DNA of 64,000 nt, taken from positions 1 to 64,000 of the forward strand of contig CAISFO010000045.1 of NCBI GenBank assembly GCA_903884655.1. Reading direction: 5' to 3'. The DNA is from an uncultured Holophagaceae bacterium (GTDB taxonomy: Bacteria > Acidobacteriota > Holophagae > Holophagales > Holophagaceae). A program made the translations under genes and the position numbers. Shown piece after piece: positions 42,922 to 52,035 of this stretch; the stretch's first letter is position 1, and each line of letters begins with the position of its first letter. The notes beneath the pieces were generated by a model. The model was given only the letters and a program-made list of their open reading frames with translations. It searched no databases and was not told where the DNA came from.

Positions 42922-45155
42922 GCCGTACCAACCTTACTGGGGTACAACCGCTCGAACTCCGGTTCTTCGTGCAGCAGGGACAGGTCGGGATCGCCCCGAA
43001 CCCAGTCCGAGTCCCGGAAGCCTGCCCGCCAGGCCTTGGAGAGCGCGTCCATGGCCTCGCCCTTCTGGTTGAGGCTGCAGAAGGTGCAGGCGGCGTTGTA
43101 GAGGATGGAGGATTCGTTGGGGCGCAGGGTCATGGCCATGGTCGCTTCGCGCCTGGAATCCTCGGGTCGCCCGACCTCGGCATAACATCCCGCCAGGAGG
43201 CTGCGGGAGCGAGCATCCTCGGGGACTTCGCGCAGATGTGCCTCATGCGCCTGGATCGCCCGCTGCATGATATTGCCCCGCAGCTCCTTCTTCGCCAGGG
43301 CGCCCAGGGAGTTGAGGATGGGCACATAGACGTTGTAGTCGGTGCCGCTGGCCTCGATCGCCTCCTCGGCGAGTCCGGCGACTTCCTGGTACTGGCCGGA
43401 GGCGAACAGACAGCGCAGCAGCAGGTAGAAGGCCCCCTCGCAGTCGCGTTTCCGTGACGTCACGGCCCGGAGGATGCGGGACGCGTCCAGGTACTCTCCG
43501 CGGGAGTACAGGATCCAGGCCTGGGCCACCATGACTTCGGGCAGGTCGGGCCGCAGGGCCACGGCCTTTTCCGAGGCCGCGCGGGCGCGGTCAATCCAGG
43601 CTGGCTCCCGGTCGTAGTGGCAGAAAAAGTAGGCGCAGACGTTGGCGATGGAGGCATGCGCCAGCGCAAAGTCAGGATCCTGCGTGACCGCATCGTTGAA
43701 CATCTGGAGCGAAAACTCCAGATCCTGCCGGGTCAGGCGGCGGGCATAGCTCCGGCCGCGGAGGTAGTGGTCATAGGCCTGCAGGTTCTCCGTGGGCTTG
43801 GCCGCGAGCGCCTCCTTCTCCTGGGGGGAGAGCTTGATGCGCAGGGCGTCGGCGATCTTCCGAGCGATCTCGTCCTGGACCTCGAAGACATCCGCCATTT
43901 CGCGGTCGAAGCGTTCTGACCAGAGGGGAAAGTCCGTCTGCGTATCGACGAGCTGGGCGGTGATGCGCAGCCGGTTGCCGGAGCGGCGGACACTCCCGGT
44001 GAGGACATAGGTCGCCCGGAGCTGCTGGCCGATCTGGGCGGGTGTCACCGGCTTGTCCCGGTAGGCCAGCACCGTCGGACGGGAGAAGACATGCATTCCC
44101 TGGATCTTGGACAGCTCCGTGATGATGTCCTCGGTGATGCCGTCCCGAAAGTATTCGTCCTCCTTGACCCCGGAGAGATTCTCGAAGTACAGCACGGCCA
44201 CGGACTGGCTCTTGCCGGGTTCGGCCTTGCCCTTCGAATCGGCCAGCTCCGCCTCGCGCCGCTGGCCCGAGTCATAGTTCCGTTTCAGTCTCAGCAGGTC
44301 CGTCTTGACCTCGGTCGCCGTCTGGCAGCGGAGGCTGCGATCCTTCTCCAGCAGTTTCTCGAGGATCAGCCCCAGGGCCGAGGGCAGGGACGGATTCACC
44401 TCCAGCAGCGGTTTCGGCTCGCGGTTGAGGATCGCGTCGAAGACCACGGCCTGGGTGTCACCCTGGAAGGGCAGCAGGCCCGTGGCCATCTGGTAGAGCA
44501 CCGAGCCCAGGGAGAAGAGGTCGGTGCGGGCATCGGTGGGCAGCCCGCGCGCCTGCTCGGGAGACATGTAGTGGACGGTCCCCAGCACCATGCCGGCCAC
44601 CGTGAGGTCGTGGCGGTCCAGCGACGTCTCCAGGCGGGAATCCATGGACTCGGCTGAATAGTTCGTGATGGCGCCGATCTTCGCGAGTCCGAAATCGAGG
44701 ATCTTGATCTGGCCACGGCCATTGACGATGAGGTTCACGGGCTTCAGATCCCGGTGGACGATCCCCTTCGAGTGTGCCGACTCGAGGGCGTCGGCGATCT
44801 GGATGCCGAGGTCAAGGATCTCCATGAGCTCGAGGGGCTGGCGGCCGATCCGCTTGGCGAGGGTCTGCCCTTCGAGCAGTTCCATGACGATAAAGTGCTG
44901 GCCTTCGTGCTGCTCGATGGAATGCACGGTGCAGATCCCCGGGTGGTTCAAGGCCGAGGCGGCCCGGGCCTCCCGCTGGAAGCGCTCCAGAATGGACGGA
45001 TCACGCTGCATCTCCTCGGAGAGGACCTTCATGGCCACGTGGCGGCCCAGCTGGATGTCCTCGGCTTCGTAGACCACGCCCATGCCACCGGCGCCGAGGG
45101 GACGGGTGATGCGGTAATGCGAGACCGTCTGGCCGACCAGGGTTTCGGTTGCCAT
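42918..45155 (-). CDS. Ser/Thr protein kinase with TolB-like and TPR domains (copy 2)
   Basis: 745 residues. The Hanks-type kinase domain covers about 14-295: GAGGMG loop, K43 in AMKVL, HRDLKPVN (134-141), DFG (154-156) and YMSPEQAR. A TolB N-terminal/FlgO-like segment follows (VAVLYFENLSG, RDGITEDIITELSKI), then TPR repeats from about 470 (YDHYLRGRSYARRLTRQDLE begins them). No membrane helix is visible, unlike most bacterial kinases of this type. It is very similar along its whole length to the kinase just upstream and starts one base after that gene's stop, with CAGGAG as ribosome-binding site. A tandem duplication is the simplest origin. Confidence 0.92.
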   Translation of the reverse strand: MATETLVGQTVSHYRITRPLGAGGMGVVYEAEDIQLGRHVAMKVLSEEMQRDPSILERFQREARAASALNHPGICTVHSIEQHEGQHFIVMELLEGQTLAKRIGRQPLELMEILDLGIQIADALESAHSKGIVHRDLKPVNLIVNGRGQIKILDFGLAKIGAITNYSAESMDSRLETSLDRHDLTVAGMVLGTVHYMSPEQARGLPTDARTDLFSLGSVLYQMATGLLPFQGDTQAVVFDAILNREPKPLLEVNPSLPSALGLILEKLLEKDRSLRCQTATEVKTDLLRLKRNYDSGQRREAELADSKGKAEPGKSQSVAVLYFENLSGVKEDEYFRDGITEDIITELSKIQGMHVFSRPTVLAYRDKPVTPAQIGQQLRATYVLTGSVRRSGNRLRITAQLVDTQTDFPLWSERFDREMADVFEVQDEIARKIADALRIKLSPQEKEALAAKPTENLQAYDHYLRGRSYARRLTRQDLEFSLQMFNDAVTQDPDFALAHASIANVCAYFFCHYDREPAWIDRARAASEKAVALRPDLPEVMVAQAWILYSRGEYLDASRILRAVTSRKRDCEGAFYLLLRCLFASGQYQEVAGLAEEAIEASGTDYNVYVPILNSLGALAKKELRGNIMQRAIQAHEAHLREVPEDARSRSLLAGCYAEVGRPEDSRREATMAMTLRPNESSILYNAACTFCSLNQKGEAMDALSKAWRAGFRDSDWVRGDPDLSLLHEEPEFERLYPSKVGTA

Positions 45156-45156
45156 G

Positions 45157-47409
45157 TCAGCTCCTGGGGACGGTGGGGGGGAAGAGTCTGGCAAACTCGG
45201 GTTCATCGTGGAGGATGGCCAGATCCGGGTCGCGCCAGACCCAGTCGGAGTCGCGGTACCCCACGCGCCAGGCCTTCCCGAGGGCGTCCAGGGCCTCCCC
45301 TTTCTCCTTGAGGGCGCAGAACGTGCAAGCGGCGTTATATAGGATCAGGGGCTCATTGGGGCGAAGGGTCATGGCCATCTTCGCTTCTCGCTTGGCGTCC
45401 TCGGTCCGACCCGTTTCGGCAAAGTAGGCGGCCAGCAGGCTGCGGGCCCTGGCGTCCTCGGGCACTTCGCGCAGATGCGTCTCGAAGGCCTGCATGGCCC
45501 GCTGGAGGATGTTGCTCCTGGCCTCCTTCTTGGCCAGAGCCCCCATGGAATTGATGACGGGCACATAGACGTTGTAGTCGGTCCCGCTCGCCTCGATGGC
45601 CCCTTCCGCCAGGCTGGCCACCTCCTGGTACTGGCCCGAGGCGAACAGGCAGCGGAAGAGCAGGTAGTAGAGGCCCTCGCAATCCGGCTTCCGGACCACG
45701 ACACCGCGGAGGATCTGGGCCGCGTCGACATTCTCGCCACGGGAATAGAGAATCCAGGCTTGGGCCACCATCACCTCGGGCAGGTCGGGGCGCAGTGCCA
45801 CGGCCTTTTCCGAGGCCGCGCGGGCCCGCTCGATCCAGGTCTGATCGCGTTCGTACAGCCAATAGCACTGGGCGCAGGCATTGGCGACGGCGGCGTGGGC
45901 CAAGGCGAACCCGGGGTCCTGCTTCGCCGCGTCGTTGAACATCTGAAGGGCGAACTCGAGGTCCTGCCGGGTCAGCCGCCGGGCGTAGCTGCGGCCCCGC
46001 AGGTAGTGGTCATAGGCCTGGAGGTTCTCGGTGGGTTTGACTGCGAGGGCTTCCTTTTCCTGGGGCGTCAACTTGATGCGGAGGGCCTCGGCGATCTTCC
46101 GGGCGATCTCATCCTGGACCTCGAAGACATCCTTCATCTCCCGGTCGTAGCGCTCGGACCAGACCGGGTGATCCGTCCGCGTGTCCACCAGCTGGGCGTT
46201 GATCCTCAGGCGTTCTCCCGCCCGGCGGATGCTCCCCTCGAGGACGTAGGCGGCGCCAATCTGCTGGCCGATCTGGGCGGTGGTCGCCGATTTGTCGCGA
46301 TAGGCGAGCACCGTCGATCGCGAAAAGGTCTCCAGCCCTCGGATCTTCGAAAGCTCGGTGATGATGTCTTCGGTGATCCCGTCGCGGAAATATTCATCCT
46401 CCTTGGCGCCACTCAGGTTCTGGAAGTACAGGACGGCGACGGAGTGCTTGGGCCCGGGCCTGATCGGACCGGTGGCACCGCCCTTTGAATCGGCCAGTTC
46501 GGCCTCGTGCCGCTGTCCAGAATCGAAATCCCGCCTCAGCCGGAGCAGGTCGGTTTTCAGGTCCGTGGCGGTCTGGTAGCGGAGGTTGCGGTCCTTCTCC
46601 AGGGCCTTCCCGATGATCTGCCCCAGGGCTGTGGGCAGCGTGGGGTTCACTTCGAACAGCGGGCGCGGGTCCCGGTTGAGGATGGCGTCGAACACCACCG
46701 CCTGGGTATCTCCCTGGAAGGGCAGCTCGCCACTGACCATCTGGTAGAGCACCGCACCCAGCGAGAAGAGGTCGGTGCGGGCATCGGTCAATTGCCCGCG
46801 GGCCTGCTCGGGAGACATGTAGTGAACGGTCCCGAGCACCATGCCGGCGACGGTGAGGTCGTGGCGATCCAGGAACGTGTCCAGCCCGGAATCCATGGCC
46901 GAGCCGTCCGCGTAGTTCGTCATGGCCCCGATCTTCGCCAGACCGAAGTCGAGGATCTTGATTTGTCCCCGGGGGGTGATGATGAGGTTCACGGGCTTGA
47001 GGTCGCGGTGGACGATGCCCTTGGCGTGGGCGGATTCCAAGGCGTCGGCGATCTGGATGGCGAGGTCGAGGATCTCCGGCAGGTCCAGAGGATGGTGCCC
47101 GATCCGCTTGGCCAGCGTCTGGCCCTCGAGCAGCTCCATGACGATGAAATGCTGCCCTTCGTGCTGCTCGATCGAATGCACGGTGCAGATCCCCGGGTGG
47201 TTCAAGGCCGAAGCCGCCCGCGCCTCGCGCTGGAAGCGCTCCAGGATGGACGGATCGCGCTGCATGGCTTCGGACAGGACCTTCACGGCCACATGGCGAC
47301 CAAGCTGCGTATCCTCCGCCTCGTAGACGACGCCCATTCCTCCGGACCCGATGGGGCGCGTGATGCGGTAGTGAGACACGGTCGTTCCAGTCAGAGCGTC
47401 TGTCGGCAT
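45157..47409 (-). CDS. Ser/Thr protein kinase with TolB-like and TPR domains (copy 1)
   Basis: 750 residues with the same domain order as its downstream neighbour. Kinase motifs are GSGGMG, VAVKVL, HRDLKPVN, DFGLAKIG and MSPEQARG. The central segment VAVLYFQNLSGAKEDEYF belongs to the TolB-like region used in adenylate-cyclase/TPR proteins. TPR units (ALAHAAVANACAQCYWLYER, then LRPDLPEVMVAQAWILYSRG) fill the C-terminal third. The kinase region is the best conserved between the two copies and the TPR region also aligns well. All catalytic residues are intact in both. The pair forms one minus-strand operon. Confidence 0.92.
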   Translation of the reverse strand: MPTDALTGTTVSHYRITRPIGSGGMGVVYEAEDTQLGRHVAVKVLSEAMQRDPSILERFQREARAASALNHPGICTVHSIEQHEGQHFIVMELLEGQTLAKRIGHHPLDLPEILDLAIQIADALESAHAKGIVHRDLKPVNLIITPRGQIKILDFGLAKIGAMTNYADGSAMDSGLDTFLDRHDLTVAGMVLGTVHYMSPEQARGQLTDARTDLFSLGAVLYQMVSGELPFQGDTQAVVFDAILNRDPRPLFEVNPTLPTALGQIIGKALEKDRNLRYQTATDLKTDLLRLRRDFDSGQRHEAELADSKGGATGPIRPGPKHSVAVLYFQNLSGAKEDEYFRDGITEDIITELSKIRGLETFSRSTVLAYRDKSATTAQIGQQIGAAYVLEGSIRRAGERLRINAQLVDTRTDHPVWSERYDREMKDVFEVQDEIARKIAEALRIKLTPQEKEALAVKPTENLQAYDHYLRGRSYARRLTRQDLEFALQMFNDAAKQDPGFALAHAAVANACAQCYWLYERDQTWIERARAASEKAVALRPDLPEVMVAQAWILYSRGENVDAAQILRGVVVRKPDCEGLYYLLFRCLFASGQYQEVASLAEGAIEASGTDYNVYVPVINSMGALAKKEARSNILQRAMQAFETHLREVPEDARARSLLAAYFAETGRTEDAKREAKMAMTLRPNEPLILYNAACTFCALKEKGEALDALGKAWRVGYRDSDWVWRDPDLAILHDEPEFARLFPPTVPRS

Positions 47410-47890
47410 TCCCAGCTCCCGATCCTGTTGCTGTGTGAGCCTGATCGAACTCCATTCGCTTCATCGAGCGGCGGGACTCGGCCCCCGTAGGGCCAAGAGG
47501 TCTCGAACAATAGCCCCGGACACGCGTGCCCGGGGAAGCCAGAACCGGCACGGGGGTGGGGGTTCGGCGATCTTGGGAAAAACACCTGTCCCTACATACG
47601 CTCTGCGGAACGCCGGGTCAAGGGAGCGAGAGTCCTTTGTCTTTGTCCTGCAGGCACGGGACGGTCAAAAAGGCACGGGCCACCCATTCCATAGGGTTTT
47701 TTACCAGATGGCTGGGCAGCATGTACCCGCTTCCGATCAGCGGGCAGTTGATGCGCACTTCTGGCCCGAACCCATGCCCGGCGATGCTGTTGGAAAGCAC
47801 GCCTGACCCAGATCCCGAGGGCGTTCGGGACACCAGAAGGCCCTCCCCGGCGGCGGTTTGGAGAGGGCCTGGTGGGCAAGAAAGCTGAGG
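47410..47890. other. 480-base gap upstream of the kinase pair
   Basis: This gap must hold the kinase-operon promoter (minus strand). It contains a T6 run near 47697 and, at its right end, an 8-base stem hairpin. Short frames on both strands have no start signals or family patterns. No RNA gene was recognised. Confidence 0.4.
47838..47870 (-). terminator. Candidate hairpin after the kelch-protein gene
   Basis: AGGCCCTC (47838-47845) pairs with GAGGGCCT (47863-47870) across a 17-base loop, 20 bases past the minus-strand gene that stops at 47891. The T-tract is short, so termination strength is uncertain. Confidence 0.45.
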
Positions 47891-49597
47891 TCAGACGCGG
47901 ACTTTGGCCGTCTGGGGTTCCTTCTTCCCCTCTTTCTTGGCGAGGGCCGCAGCATAGTCGGCATCCACTGCGGGTGGGATCATGGACGTGGCCTTGCTGC
48001 GCAGCTTGGCCACTCTGGCCCCCAGGGTCTGAAGTTCCTTCAAACCCTGGACTACGGCGCGGCGGGCTTCGGCGGCTTCCTTGGCGACTTCGGGTCCCCA
48101 GGGATCCACGGGGACCGGTCCGTTGGGACCCAGCACCCAGAGGGGACCATCCGCGAGGCTGCCGATGAGGAAGTTCACCATGGCCTCATTGATGGGATGG
48201 AAGAGGCGGAAGGGGTGCACACAGATGAAGACCGGACATGAGGCGATGCCATTGGCCACCACGACCAGTTCGTACTCGCCGGCGTGGAGACCGAGCGGCA
48301 CCTTGAACTGAGTGCTCTGGATGACGGTGCCCGTGGCCACGCCCATGGTGCTGTGGTCGAAGGTCTTGCAGTAGCGCACCTGGCCCGTGTGAATGTTGCG
48401 GAGGCGGACCAGGGGGTAGTTGGTGGCGGCGGAGGAGTCATCCCCGTAGCCCACGGCCTGGGAGAGCCCGTTCAGCTGACGCCCATGGATCGTGTAGGTG
48501 TGCAGTGGGCGGACCTCGGATGGGTGCGACGTGATGGCGGGGCGCCAATCCGGCTCAGGTCCACCGACGGGCGTGTACACGTGAATTGCGTTCGAGCCTG
48601 CCGCGAAGAGCACCTGGCCCGTGGGGAGGAGCATCATGCGGCCCACGAAGGGGGGACCGCCCGCGTTGGGCGGATCCGGCACGCGGTTGAGGCTGGCGCC
48701 ATCGAATTCAAAGAAGGACGTGGGTCCGAGGAAGTCATTGGCGTTGCCCGTCACAGGGCCCGCCACACACAGCACGTGCCCATTGGGCATCAGGCAGGCC
48801 GGGGCGTCCTTGGCCCCGAGGGTGCGTCCCGACGCGTCCTTGGGGAAGTCGGGTCCCCGGTTCCAGGTGCCTGGGTGGCTCGCGAGGGCCGGGGCGGTGT
48901 AGAGGGCGTTGTGCCCCGTGGCGCCCAGGTTGAACACGCGGCCATCAGGCAGAAGGATGGCGGGGCCGATCTCGATGGAGGAAGCCTCCACGAGGTCCTG
49001 GGGCAGGGTGCCCGCGCTCACCCAGATATCGCCTGCGGCCAGGTACTTTTCGGCCCTGGGATGGTCCGTGCACTCCACGCTGAGGATGGTCTGGTCGGGC
49101 AGGAGCACCCAGGACTCCTCGGAACTGCGGTCGTCCTTGCTGGCACCAGCCGTCCAGGTGTTGGTCTCGGGATCGTAGATCGCAGTGCGAGTGTCGTCGA
49201 TGTTGCCCATGAAGAAACGGCCATCGGGCAGGAGGCTGCAGGAGGCGTCGCCGACCTGCACCCAGCCGGGAGGCGGAGCGATCTCCGTCCAGCTGTCGAG
49301 GGCGGGATCGTAGATCTCCGCCTTGTTCGTTTCACTGCCGCCGTTGCTGTACTCGCCGCCAGCGACGAGCACCCGCCCGTCCTTCAGGACGGCCGAAGCA
49401 TAGTAGAGGCGGGTGAAGTGCATTGGGGCGAGGGCCGACCAGGTGCCGTTCATGTAGTCGCCGAAGGCATCCGGCGTGAGCTTCCACCAGTTGAGGCCGC
49501 CACCTTCTTGGCACATCACCGTGCCATCGGTGAGGAGAAACATGGTGCTCGCCGCGAAGGGGGGCTGATTCGTGAGGGGATTCCAGATTCCGGGCAT
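47891..49597 (-). CDS. Kelch-repeat, galactose-oxidase-like protein
   Basis: 568 residues. The N-terminal two thirds are kelch-like propeller blades (DGRVLVAGGEYSNGG, YDPALDSWTEIAPPP, LLPDGRFFMGNIDDTRTAIY, LLPTGQVLFAAGSNAIHVY). The region DWRPAITSHPSEVRPLHTY and after matches the C-terminal Ig-like domain of galactose/glyoxal oxidases (DUF1929 type). About 70 extra residues, helical and charged, end the protein. No signal peptide is present, although relatives are secreted. I could not confirm the Cys-Tyr cofactor or copper ligands, so oxidase activity is uncertain. AAAGGAAAG precedes the ATG. Confidence 0.8.
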   Translation of the reverse strand: MPGIWNPLTNQPPFAASTMFLLTDGTVMCQEGGGLNWWKLTPDAFGDYMNGTWSALAPMHFTRLYYASAVLKDGRVLVAGGEYSNGGSETNKAEIYDPALDSWTEIAPPPGWVQVGDASCSLLPDGRFFMGNIDDTRTAIYDPETNTWTAGASKDDRSSEESWVLLPDQTILSVECTDHPRAEKYLAAGDIWVSAGTLPQDLVEASSIEIGPAILLPDGRVFNLGATGHNALYTAPALASHPGTWNRGPDFPKDASGRTLGAKDAPACLMPNGHVLCVAGPVTGNANDFLGPTSFFEFDGASLNRVPDPPNAGGPPFVGRMMLLPTGQVLFAAGSNAIHVYTPVGGPEPDWRPAITSHPSEVRPLHTYTIHGRQLNGLSQAVGYGDDSSAATNYPLVRLRNIHTGQVRYCKTFDHSTMGVATGTVIQSTQFKVPLGLHAGEYELVVVANGIASCPVFICVHPFRLFHPINEAMVNFLIGSLADGPLWVLGPNGPVPVDPWGPEVAKEAAEARRAVVQGLKELQTLGARVAKLRSKATSMIPPAVDADYAAALAKKEGKKEPQTAKVRV

Positions 49598-49957
49598 GAC
49601 TTTCCTTTCTGGAGCGGAAGCTCCTAGATGTCAGGAAGGATGGGTATCACGAGAAGAGCAGCAGGCTTCAGCCTGGTGGCGAGTGGTTTCGCCAGGGCAG
49701 GAACATGGCCCCTCCATCGCGAAGGTTGTGTTTCGAGTTGCAAGGACATCCGGGGCTTTGCCACCCCACCCCGGACAGACAGAAACCGGTGTCTCCGCTG
49801 GGTGATAGAATCTACAAGATGATCCTTTGACGAATTGGCGCAAGGCCTCGCATGCGTTAATAATGAATAGCAAAAAAGAACTATTAATTCACTTGTGTGA
49901 TTCTGATCTGCTGTCGATGCAGGTCCTATCCTCTGGCGGCTTGCCGGGCCCTACCTG
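49598..49957. other. Gap with AT-rich island
   Basis: 360 bases between two minus-strand genes. The stretch 49855-49910 is sharply AT-rich and contains the inverted repeat GAATAG...CTATT around an A6 tract. It may be a promoter or terminator for flanking minus-strand genes, or a remnant of foreign DNA. No protein or RNA gene is supported. Confidence 0.4.
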
Positions 49958-51136
49958 CTAGCCCTGGATGGACGGCGACGGTGTCCGGAACCGGGCCAGC
50001 AGGATCCCGGCTGCACCTGCGATGAGGAGCGTGGAGAGCCACACCGCCCTTGGCCCCGCCTTGGCATAGGCCAGGACGCCCAGCCAGGGACCCAGCGCCA
50101 GCGCTGCGGCGAAACAGAGGGAGAGCAGGCCCATGTACTCGCCGCGACGGTCAGGGGGCGATAGGGTGGCCACCGCATCACTCATGGCTGGAAAGAGGAT
50201 CATCTCGCCGAAGGTCCAGATCACGGTGGTGAAGATCAAGGTGGAATAGCCTGTGGCCCAGGCGGTCAGTCCGAAACCCACCGCAAGGCAGAGGCAGCCG
50301 AGCAGCAGCTGTTTCCCATGGTGCCAGTGGGCCATGGCCAGGTTCAGGGGAACCTCGAACACCACGATCAGCAGGGTGTTGACCGTGAAGAGGATGCCGA
50401 AAAAGCGGCTGCCCAGGCCGAGGTCGCGCACCACCCAGAGCGGCAGAGTCCCTTCGATCTGGAAGAACACCATTAAGGCCGGGAGGAAAGGCAGCAGCAG
50501 GAAAGCCATCCGCCTGTCCCTCCAGGGGCTGCGGCCCCGGGGATGCTCCTGGGGATGGCTCTGAGCGGCGGGCCCCTTCAGGAGGAGGGTCAGCAGGGTG
50601 GCTCCGGCCAGGGTGCTGAGGCCATCGGTCCAGAACACCCAGGTGTAGCTGTGGTGGGCGATGAAGCCGCCCAGGGCAGGACCCACGGCCATGCCCAGGT
50701 TGACGGCAAGGCGGTGCAGGGCGAAGACCGCCTTGCGCTTCTCCGGCGCCGCGAGGCCCGTCAGCAGCGCCATGGCGCTGGGCCAGAAGGCCTGCGTGAG
50801 GCCAGCCCAAAGGAAGATCAGAGGGAAGAGGAGCGTCCGGGTGGTGGCGAAGGGCAGCACCAGGAGCAGCGCTCCCGAGGTCCAGAGGCTGGCCTTCAGC
50901 ACATGCACATGGCCAAGCTGGTCCGCCAGCCGGCCCGAAAAGGGACCGACGGCCAGGGCCCCGGCACCGTAGACCATCATCCCGTAGCCCGCTTCAGCGG
51001 GTGTCCAGCGGCGGCCCTCCGTGAGGTACAGCACCAGGAAGGGCAGGGCCATGGTGCCCAGCCGGTTCACCAGGGTGCTGAGGCAGACCAGCCAGACTTC
51101 ACGAGGGAGGCCCCGGAGGCCCTTCCACGGATTCAC
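49958..51136 (-). CDS. Major facilitator superfamily transporter
   Basis: 392 residues with about 12 hydrophobic segments. The loop GPFSGRLADQLGHVHV after helix 2 is the MFS motif A region (usually GxLaDrxGrr). Drug-efflux-type MFS proteins (MdtH/YfcJ-like) have this length. The start is GTG 51136, overlapping the rhodanese stop by four bases (GTGA); an ATG 16 codons upstream would overlap more and has no better site. The coupling to a sulfurtransferase suggests export of a sulfur-containing or reactive compound, but the substrate is unknown. Confidence 0.86.
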   Translation of the reverse strand: MNPWKGLRGLPREVWLVCLSTLVNRLGTMALPFLVLYLTEGRRWTPAEAGYGMMVYGAGALAVGPFSGRLADQLGHVHVLKASLWTSGALLLVLPFATTRTLLFPLIFLWAGLTQAFWPSAMALLTGLAAPEKRKAVFALHRLAVNLGMAVGPALGGFIAHHSYTWVFWTDGLSTLAGATLLTLLLKGPAAQSHPQEHPRGRSPWRDRRMAFLLLPFLPALMVFFQIEGTLPLWVVRDLGLGSRFFGILFTVNTLLIVVFEVPLNLAMAHWHHGKQLLLGCLCLAVGFGLTAWATGYSTLIFTTVIWTFGEMILFPAMSDAVATLSPPDRRGEYMGLLSLCFAAALALGPWLGVLAYAKAGPRAVWLSTLLIAGAAGILLARFRTPSPSIQG

Positions 51137-51975
51137 GGTTGGGACTTCGGTTCCGGGCTCATGGGCCGCCCGCTGCGGCACCATTCGCTCCAGCTGCCGA
51201 CATAAAGGGTGGCACCTGGGAGCCCAGCCAGGTCCAGGGCCAGCAGGGTGTGGCAGGCGGTGACGCCGCTGCCGCAGTGGACCGTGAGCCCCTCGGGCGG
51301 TGTGCCGTCCAGCAGGGCTTCAAACTGGGCGCGCAGGGCTTCGGGCGATTTGAACCGGCCGTTCGGATCCAGGTTGTCGTTCCAGGCCAGGTTCAAGGAC
51401 CCAGGGATATGGCCGGCCACGGGGTCGAAGGGTTCGGCCTCGCCGCGCCAGCGTTCTGCGGAGCGCACGTCCAGCAGCTTGCAGGCCGGGTCCTTGCGCA
51501 GGGCCTCGACGGCTTCTCCGGACTTGGTAGGCGAATTCCAGCGATCGGCGGGGTAGCTGGGTACAATCGGCAAAACAGGTGGCTCAGTTGTCATGATCAT
51601 TCCCGCAGCCAGAGCCGCGGGCAGACCACCGTCCAAGAGCTTCACCTGTCCATGCCCAAGGGCGCGCAGCATCCACCAGAGTCGGGCAGCGGCATTGCCG
51701 CCGCCGCTGGCGTCGTACACCACCACCTCCGTACCGGTTCCAATGCCCCAGGCTCCGAGCTGGGCCGCAAACCGGTCCACCGGTGGCAGGGGATGCCGGC
51801 CGCCGCGGGCCGGGTCGTGGCCCGGATCGCAAGCGGTGCTCAGCTGGCGGTTGAGATCGGCATGGCGGGCGCCGGGCAGATGGCCCGTCTGGTACGCCTG
51901 CAGGTCCGGTCGGGCATCCAGGAGGATGACCGACCCCAGCCGGGAAAGAAGGTCGGAAGCGGTGATGAGGCTCAT
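51133..51975 (-). CDS. Sulfurtransferase, two-rhodanese type
   Basis: 280 residues made of two rhodanese domains, an inactive N-terminal (VILLDARPDLQAYQTGHLPG) and an active C-terminal one. The active loop CGSGVTA with C234 is the 3-mercaptopyruvate sulfurtransferase type rather than CRKGVT of thiosulfate sulfurtransferase. GHIPGSLNLAWND is the usual rhodanese substructure. No signal peptide is seen, so the enzyme is cytoplasmic. It is translated in overlap with the downstream MFS transporter gene. Confidence 0.92.
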   Translation of the reverse strand: MSLITASDLLSRLGSVILLDARPDLQAYQTGHLPGARHADLNRQLSTACDPGHDPARGGRHPLPPVDRFAAQLGAWGIGTGTEVVVYDASGGGNAAARLWWMLRALGHGQVKLLDGGLPAALAAGMIMTTEPPVLPIVPSYPADRWNSPTKSGEAVEALRKDPACKLLDVRSAERWRGEAEPFDPVAGHIPGSLNLAWNDNLDPNGRFKSPEALRAQFEALLDGTPPEGLTVHCGSGVTACHTLLALDLAGLPGATLYVGSWSEWCRSGRPMSPEPKSQP

Positions 51976-52035
51976 CCCCCCAGTATGAAGCTTCCGAAAG
52001 GGACATTACCCTGAAGCCTGCACTCCGGAGCCCCC

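Noticed and set aside
47410..47890. Small genes on either strand in the 480-base gap
   Set aside because: The short frames overlap one another, lack ribosome-binding sites and show no hydrophobic or motif pattern.
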